Assembly (NCBI GenBank): GCA_009746045.1
Contig: RPFO01001843.1
Location: forward strand, 92,501-132,312
DNA length: 39,812 nucleotides
Origin: Mesostigma viride
Taxonomy: Eukaryota > Streptophyta > Mesostigmatophyceae > Mesostigmatales > Mesostigmataceae
Reading direction: 5' to 3'
A program made the position numbers and the translations under genes. Shown one piece after another: positions 21,501-30,500 of the stretch; the stretch's first letter is position 1, and each line of letters opens with the position of its first letter. Below the pieces are notes generated by a model, which was not told the origin of the DNA, made no database searches, and saw nothing but the letters and a program-made list of their open reading frames with translations.

Positions 21501-24500
21501 TACTGGCTAGGTTTCTTCCCGGCCGAGCCCGAGACTCCGGCCTTGAGGTATGCTGGGCGCGTCCTGGTGGCGACGGCTATGCGGCAGCTGGATGATAAGT
21601 GGTTGTCCAACTTACCCTTAGAGACCGCGGCTGACGATCAGTCGGTCGACCTTGGTGAGCCGGTGTGCAGTCAGCATACGGGTGAACCCTTCATCGATTC
21701 CGGCATGCTCACTCTGTCAGTTGGTTCCACAACTGAGGGCGGTCTGCCGGTAGAGTCGAGCAAGGATGTGTCGATTCCACGTGCATCCAAGACCAAGATG
21801 AGGAAGAAGAAGGCTCAGCAGTCAGCGGAGCCTTGGGTGGAGGGCCATGATGGCGGGGGCCCGGGTTGTGGGTCGGGACGCGAGGTCGTTGCAGACCTGG
21901 TGGCCTCGGACGCGAACGACAAGGCGTCCGACCTCTCTTTGCAGTCCGCGGTGGAGGTCCAGCAGCGGGTTTCCACCCAGCTGCAGGCGCTGCGTTTAGG
22001 TTTGGAGGAACAGATGGTTGCACAGGCGGAGGTTTTTGTTGCACGGTTGTCCACCACGATGGAAGCGGTACTCCAGAAGGTGATGGAGCGGATGTTGACT
22101 CCCCAAGCGGCGGCGGGACCTGGGGCTTCTGCAGCGGCGGGTTATTGTGGGTTTGAGGCTGCATCCAGCACGCGCCTTTCCGGTGGTGCTGGAGCGACCC
22201 TCTCGGTTGGGTAAGTCGCGGTCAGCGACTGAGCCGCCACCACCCAGCGAGTCGCGGTTCGAGGGGGATGTTTGGGATCCCACCCCTGACGGGTACCATT
22301 GCCCTGGCATCGGGGCGGTGCGGCATCCCAAGTACAGTGTGGAGCCAGACATCCTCCTCTGGGAGATGGCACGCCCCGAGGGGGCCAAACAGGTTAAGGG
22401 AAGTCGGTCAGACATGATTCCCCCTGTCTTCGAGGCGGTGGCCTCCGTGGTGGAGCAGGCCAAGTGTGGTTTTGTAGATCGCGTGAAATGGGAGGTCGTC
22501 ATCACGCGTCACCGGGAAAATACCTTGAAACGCCCACAGGCACCGGTGACGCGTGATGACGAGCTCCCATTTCACGCGATCTACATAACCACACTTGGCC
22601 TGCTCCACCACGGAGGCCACCGCCTCGAAGACAGGGGGAATCATGTCTGACCGACTTCCCTTAACCTGTTTGGCCCCCTCAGGGCGTGCCATCTCCCAGA
22701 GGAGGATGTCTGGCTCCACACTGTACTTGGGATGCCGCACCGCCCCGATGCCGGGGCAATGGTACCCGTCAGGGGTGGAATCCCAAACATCCCCCTCGAA
22801 CCGCGACTCGCTGGGTGGTGGCGGCTCAGTCGCTGACCGCGACTTACCCAACCGAGAGGGTCGCTCCAGCACCACCGGAAAGGCGCGTGCTAGATGCAGC
22901 CTCAAACCCACCATAACCCGCCGCGTGTGGGCGAACATGAAGAGTCGTGTTCGTGCTCAATCTGTCTAGGGAAGTTGGCTTGTATCCAGGACTGCCCAAG
23001 GTTGGCATCGGGATTGCTGACGGACGCGGGATTTGAGGTGCTCAGGACTCAGGACGGCGGCTACTGGCTGGGTTTCTTCCCGGCCGAGCCCGAGACTCCG
23101 GCCTTGAGGTATGCTGGGCGCGTCCTGGTGGCGACGACTATGCGGCTGCTGGATGATAAGTGGTTGTCCAACTTACCCTTGGAGACCGCGGCTGACGATC
23201 AGTCGGTCGACCTTGGTGAGCCGGTGTGCAGTCAGCATACGGGTGAACCCTTCATCGATTCCGGCATGCTCACTCTGTCAGTTGGTTCCACAACTGAGGG
23301 CGGTCTGCCGGTAGAGTCGAGCAAGGATGTGTCGATTCCACGTGCATCCAAGACCAAGATGAGGAAGAAGAAGGCTCAGCAGTCAGCGGAGCCTTGGGTG
23401 GAGGGCCATGATGGCGGGGGCCCGGGTTGTGGGTCGTTAGTGTCGGGACGCGAGGTCGTTACAGACCCGGTGGCCTCGGACGCGAACGACAAGGCGTCCG
23501 ACCTCTCTTCGCAGTCCGCGGTGGAGGTCCAGCAGCGGGTTTCCACCCAGCTGCAGGCGCTGCGTTTAGGTTTGGAGGAACAGATGGTTGCACAGGCGGA
23601 GGTTTTTGAGGCGCGGTTGTCCACCACGATGGAAGCGGTACTCCAGAAGGTGATGGAGCGGATGTTGACTCCCCAAGCGGCGGCGGGACCTGGGGCTTCT
23701 GCACCTTCCAGTGCAGGACCCAATCAGGTCGCGCCTCAAGGGCCGGGCGGGGCAGTCACCAGCGCGACGTTACCGGTGGGTACTGTGACCGTTGCGGGTG
23801 GTAATTCCGGGGTTGTGGGGCCGTCAGGTCCCCCAATGACGGGGCTTTCCAGTGCCCGTCCAGGGGTCGCACCGGGGCCGTCAGGTCCCCACGTGGTGGG
23901 GCTTTCCAGCTCCTCCCACCGACCTTTGGCTCTTGTCTAGGTTCGCCCTCAGGGGTCTGGGTGGACCTCCCTATTGCCGCAACAGGTGGGTTTGATGTCG
24001 GAGCTTGGACCGGGTACGTCGGGGGTAGCGCGCGGACGTGGGGGCGGTATGCGGGGTGGTGGCATGGTGGCGCAGGGTGCAGTTCCGGGTAGGGTGACGC
24101 TCCAGTCTTCCCCTGTGGTGTTGCCAGGGACCCAGCAGGCGGGGCCACCGCCGCAGGCGCAGCAAGGGGCGCAGCAGCCATCACGGCAGCCGCTCCAAGA
24201 GCCGCAGCGGCAGCAGGTGCAGCAACAGCATCAGCAGTACGGAGAGCCAGGGTACTGGGGTGCCTTGATGTCTCCTGAGGCTGCTCAATTTTACGATACG
24301 GACTGGACAGGACAACCGGTTCCACGGGAGTCGCTGGGTCAGCCTTTGCTGTTGGCAGCTGATGGTGTGGGCAGTTTTCTATCGCTACGTACCGTCAGCA
24401 AGTCTTCGGGGGGTTTTGAGGGAGAGTTGCGCATGTGGGAGGCACAGGCCCCCAAGGGGATGTGGGATCCCCCAGCAGGGTTCCACCTGTTGAAACCGGT

Positions 24501-27500
24501 CGTGGTGCGGGCCACATCGGCGGTAACGGTACAGGAGGGGACGCGGCGGGTTATGGTGGGTTTGAGGCTGCATCTAGCACGCGCCTTTCCGGTGGTGTTG
24601 GAGTGACCCTCTCGGTTGGGTAAGTCGCGGTCAGCGACTGAGCTGCCACCACCTAGCGAGTCGCGGTTCGAGGGGGATGTTTGGGATCCCACCCCTGACG
24701 GGTACCATTGCCCCGGCATCGGGGCGGTGCGGCATCCCAAGTACAGTGTGGAGCCAGACATCCTCCTCTGGGAGATGGCACGCCCCGAGGGGGCCAAACA
24801 GGTTAAGGGAAGTCGGTCAGACATGATTCCCCCTGTCTTCGAGGCGGTGGCCTCCGTGGTGGAGCAGGCCAAGTGTGGTTTTGTAGATCGCGTGAAATGG
24901 GAGGTCGTCATCACGCGTCACCGGTGCCTGTGGGCGTTTCAAGGCATTTTCCCGGTGACGCGGTGTGATGAGAACGGCCGGGTCTTGGTGCGGGGGGTGT
25001 TGCGGGACTGTAACATGGACCGTGACACGCCGACCCCGGATATGCGGGCACGTCAACAGCGTTACGAGGAGTACCTTCTCTCGCTACAAGGGGCAGTCCC
25101 TCAGTACAACTGGTAGATGGTTAGGTGGTCATTGGACCTGGGACGGGTGTAGCGTTCTGGTGGGCCAGAGGAGCTTAGGCCATCACTAGGCCGGGCTCTG
25201 GCTTTAGCGTGTGGATCCTTACCCCGAGCGCGGGCGGGGCAGCTGTGGGTCCCCCTACTGTCACTCTGGTTTGCTGGGCGTCAAGCCTTACCGGGCTCTC
25301 GTGGTCACCTGGCTGTTTGTCACGTTGTTATTGTTGTGGCGTTGTGCTCCTCTTTTTCGGGTTCCACCGTTAGGGACGGGTTCTACCGTCCCCCATGGGG
25401 GGGGAAGAGTGTTACGTCCAAGCCTGTATATTTAGGGTTCGTTAGTGGACATATTGGCCGTAACAATATACTTTCTATTAACCGTGGAACTCCAGGGTAA
25501 CCAGACTCTTTATTAAAACAATGAGTGGAGCACATACAAAAGGCAGGCCACATCCCGGCCGCCGATGCTCATGGGAACACTTATTGCTTGGCAAAGGCTA
25601 GCCTTACCCCCAAACACGCAGGGAGGGTGGGCGGGAAAAGAAAAGAGGCCGACCTTAGCTAGGTGGGTTTGTTTTTGTCCTTTTTTGCGTGTCATGCGGC
25701 CTTGGCCCGGACGGCATTTTTTCGCCACGCAAATGTTGCGTCTGAACAAATGACGCAATGTGGCGTTCTAATTGCCGGCAGCTTACGTAAGGCTGCCGGG
25801 GCTATTAGGTCACATATTGCGTGAGAGAAAGAATCTAGATCTAGTTAATCACTACGCCATGAGCCAAGAAACCTAGACAGTGGCAGGTTTATATCTCAAC
25901 GTAGCTCCTGCCACCTGGCCAAGAAAAACTGGCCAAAGCTTTGGCCACGACTGATCCGGATCAGGCCGCACCGGCCTCAAAAGGTTGTCACGTGAACCCA
26001 ATAACCTAGCTATAGCGGCTACCCTTCCATCTCACTATAAAGAAACTATGTTCAGAGAACCACGATTCTATTAACCGTGGAACTCCAGGGTAACCAGACT
26101 CTTTATTAAAACAATGAGTGGAGCACATACAAAAGGCAGGCCACATCCCGGCCGCCGATGCTCATGGGAACACTTATTGCTTGGCAAAGGCTAGCCTTAC
26201 CCTTATATCCCTCCCTGGCGATCCATGCCAGGGGCAAAGAACCTAGCATAATGACAGAGAAATGAACAACCAAATTAGGTGGAGGGCAATTTCAAAATAG
26301 CCCGCCAGGCCCGAGGGGGGCAGGCGGCCATGGCCCGAAGAATAACCTCAGGCAGCTGCACCTCCAAACTGCGGTGCAAGCCCACATAATGGGCAACCGT
26401 GGAGCTGCTAAGCCAGCGCCCCCGGCCCTGGATGTCCCCCATGCTGCGACCCGCGAGGAAATCGTGAGTGGCACCTCCATGCCGCAGCCCGTGAATGGTG
26501 AAAATCTGGGCGACCCCCAAGGCCTGACTCGCAGCCTGCCAAATGCGCCGGAATTGCGGGTAGGTGAAAGGGAACACGGCCTCCCAAGCGTGCTTACCCG
26601 CGATGCAGTGACGGAGGATGGTTTCAGACATCACATCTTCTACCACCACTGACTGAGTCTTGCCCTTAGAGGTCTTGGTAGACCTCAGCAGTAGGGCGCC
26701 CCGTTGAGCCGGCCCAAGCCGAACGTCAGGCTGGAGGCGCACATGGCCAACACGGAGGTTCAGCGCCTCCGAGATTCGCAGGTAATGGCGGAACACGATG
26801 ACAACCAGCAGGCCCGCAAGGCGCTGACCTTGCATGACCATCGTGCTGGCAAGTGCAAACGCCGCCTCCCATGGAATGGGAGGAGGGGCACGGGGGGGCA
26901 CAAGTGTTTTCCACCCAGCGAGGACGCCACGGGCCAAGTCCCACCGCTTCACCATACCGGGATAATAAAGTTGCAACCCCATCAAGGCATTGACACACAC
27001 TTGGCGGCTGTACCCCCGAAAATGAGCCCAGGCGACATACGCACAAAATGTCTCCTCAAGGGTGTCAGCTCGTGACGATGACCCGTCCGCCCGCCCACCA
27101 GCCTCCCACCAAGTCAAGAGGGAATCAAGACCACGACGGTAGGCCAGCAAAGTAGCCGGCTTTACTTTCCCCTCTAGCAATGGAAGGTAGCTAACAGGTG
27201 CAGGGGGCCCCGGGTTAGGATGGATGCCTTCCGCGGTCAGGTCGCGCACCCAGCCTGCCAAGAAAGTCGCCATGGATTGGCCGCGAGAAACGCCATCGGC
27301 TGGTTGAAGTGCACTCGGCGTCCACACCCACTGGGAACGACTCCCCGTGGCGAGGGTCAGCGCGCACAAGCGGCGGCACTGCTTGTTGAGCTTGTGGGAT
27401 GAGGACCGCCCCTTAGCCAAGCAGCCCAACGCCGCGGTGGAGTCCACCAACCTCACCACCCGCTTGCCTCGGTTTGCCAAGCTGCGCGCACTCCTCTCCA

Positions 27501-30500
27501 CGCCCTTCACTGCAGCCCGCACCTCCTTCTCGTTGATGTGCATCCCCGGATCCCGCCAACGACTCCGGACCCCAACCCGCCATTGCTGGCTAGTGATTGC
27601 TTGTTGCGCCCGCGCGCTCAGTGGCCTAGGGCCAGCGTAGGCCACCTCACTTGGTATGAGCAAAGTCGGGTACCCCCGCACCTCTCGTGCCCTCGCCAGC
27701 TCCGTCACATCGCCCGGCTCCATGGTTGCGTACACGACACCTTGCCCGTAGGTGGACGCGTCAGATGCAACCACCTCACGGGCCAAAGGTGCGCTTCGGT
27801 CAACCCTTAGCATGGGAGCCAAGGCCAGGGCACACTCTAACTCCTCCCGCACCCCGGCCCACAGCACCCAGGATCGCTGCCCCCACCCTTGCAGGCTGAT
27901 GAATTTGAAACATTGCTGCCAAATGGACAAGCAGCTGCGGCTTAACATCTGCAGCCACAACCACCGCCCCAAGACGGCAGCCAGCCCCTCGGCCGTAGCT
28001 CGGCCTCGAGTGAGTATAGCCTGCGTGTGGGCGATCACAAGGTTGAGCTGCTTGACCGTTGGTTCCAGCACGCCGTTCCGTCGGTGCACCACCCCTAGGG
28101 CTTCTAGCTCGTCCCCTTCCAGGCTCGCCATCTTAGTCTTCTCCTTAGACGGCACAAGGTTGTTAGGGAGGTAGCCTTCCTCAATAGCGCGCGTGATGAG
28201 CTGGTTCACCGCCTCGCAGGTCCGCCCGTTGCTGGCCACCAAGTCATCAATAGTGATGGACAGCATGGGGGCAGGGGGGTTTTCCAGGTCAATCTGAAGC
28301 TCCCCGGCGCGCTCCTCCTTGTACTCGATGGCCAAGCGCAGTGGCTGGCCACACTCGTCGCGCACCAAGGTGAGCTCACCTGCGCTTGAGAGGTAGTTGA
28401 CCTGGCGCCTCGGATCCAGGGCACCGGTCATGTAGAGCACCATCTCATGGATGGCCTCCCCCAGCGCCACCGCATGGGAATGTCCCATGGCCAGCACCTT
28501 GAGCACGGGCCACACCTTCCGCCTGGGCCCTGCCAGACCTACGCTAGTCGACCACACACTAGGAAGCCCTTGGTAGTCCCACCACCACTCGGGCACCTCG
28601 ATGGAATAGTAGTATGACACGAGGTCGCTCTTGGCGCAGTAGCACCAGCCTTTGATGTAGACCTCCACGAGGATGCCCAGGTGGGGTAGCAGGATCTTGG
28701 GGGGGTCCACCCACAGCAGGTTGCCCAGCTTCCTGTTGACGATGAACCGAAGCTCACCCACCCCCTTGGCCACTCCAAAGCAGCCATCCACCCACTTGGG
28801 CCGCCTCTCCCGGAACGCCACCATGCCCACGCCCGCTGCCCGGCTCATGAGCTTGCCCCATTCAGCCATGGAGCATCCCCGGCTGGGCTTGGGCACATTC
28901 CAATACTTTGCGCTCGCCACGACCGCTGGCTTGATGCAGTTCTCTTCGCTGGCATATATCTCCCGCCAGCTCGGCCGCATAGCCAACAGGTCGAGCAGCC
29001 GTGCCTTCCCCGCCACCTCCGCCTTTGGTAGACTCACCGCGTCCGCGCGCAGTTGTTCATACTTATTCTGCTTCCCATATATTGCATCAGCACCTTCTTG
29101 CTCCTGGCCTGTCGCAACGCCCCCTACGCGGCGACTGTGCCAGGTGCAGTGCCTCTTGACCCTCGCAAGGGCCTCCTCCCTCCCCTTAGAGCACGCCCCT
29201 CTAGGGTTAGGAGGAGGGTCTTGCCCCCCTCCCCACAGCCAATTAAGCCAACGCACTACCTTGCATTGCAGTGTGTACTCGCGGTGGCGGCGCGTGGCAC
29301 GCTGTCGCCGGCGTGCCGATCTCACCCTGCCCCACGCGGTGTACGCTGGCCTAAGTGGGTATGGCAGCGGGAAAAGGGAGCGGTCCCGCTGGGATTCTAT
29401 TTCCCTACTTGTTGAGCCTTGCTGAGCTTGTCCAAGAGGATGGCAGTTTGGAGAGCTGCCTTGACAGCCGGGGTGGCTGACAGTGCAGCCTCCTCCCCCA
29501 ATGGCAGGAGGTGGCTGGCCACCTTCCACCCCCCCCTCCTTGCCCTTCCACCTGCAGCAAGGCCGCCACCACCCTCATTAGGTACTCCATGCCCACAAGC
29601 TCCCCGGCTGCTGAGCCCAGCTCCTTGAGAAGGGTGTCCATGGCCAATGCAATGTTCATGACAATTTTCCTGTTCTCCATGTTCCGCCAATTTCCAGGCT
29701 TTACCGTCATGACCCACGACCGGATTCCCATCCCATTGTCGCTGGCGTCCTCCAACACCCCCGGCAGCACCCGCTCCGAAACCCGATATTTCACGCTCTT
29801 GGCTCGGCTTGGCAGCGCCACCCCTTTCGAGGCCTTGAAGTGGCTTCCCGCCCCCTCCATTCCTCCCAGCGCTGCCTTCAAACCTTGCATGAATTTCTCG
29901 GCTGCGACCTCCCCCTCCTCGTCCTCCTCGTCGTCCTGATTTTCGGTTTCCGGAGGTGCCCCAACGAATGTCGCCAACCTCGCCCTCATTTCCTTTCCGA
30001 CAGCCCCCCCACCTGCCGAAACCTTGGCCGCGCCTTTCGGCTTGGCCATTTTTCGCTGCGCAGGTGTCGTTGGTGGCAGCGCCTGATCCTCCTCCTCGTC
30101 CGCCGCGAGATCTGCCACGGCCAGCAGTTTTGCCACCAACGTTCCGTTTGGGTCACGTGCGTCCAACACGTCGCCAACATCAACGTGATCGGCCAGCAAC
30201 TGCACGACAGACTTCAGCTGGCTCGAGCTCCACGAGCTGGCGTCCGTCACCCAGTCCTCGGCACCGAAGACCTGCTCGACTGCCCCCACCGCCTCTGCGG
30301 GGCTGATGCACTTGGCGAGCAGAGTGGCGAGCTGCTTCTTTTTGGCGCTGAAGGCGACTGGCGCGTGACTGGCGGCAGCAGCCCGCGGTGTGGGCGTCCC
30401 GTCCTCCCCGCGCGCTGCCTGCCCTCCTGTAGCTTTGCGCCCCTTCGGCATTGCTGCTCAGGGCCAAAAATGGCTCCGACAGTACAGGTTCGTCAAACCA

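Noticed and set aside
22408-22938. Minus-strand frame of 176 codons in the palindrome
   Set aside because: It is the inverted arm of the plus-strand ORF end (24,543-24,960), not an independent gene.
26374-28174. Plus-strand frames across the retrotransposon pol
   Set aside because: Shadows of the 1,084-codon minus-strand pol, which has all catalytic motifs.
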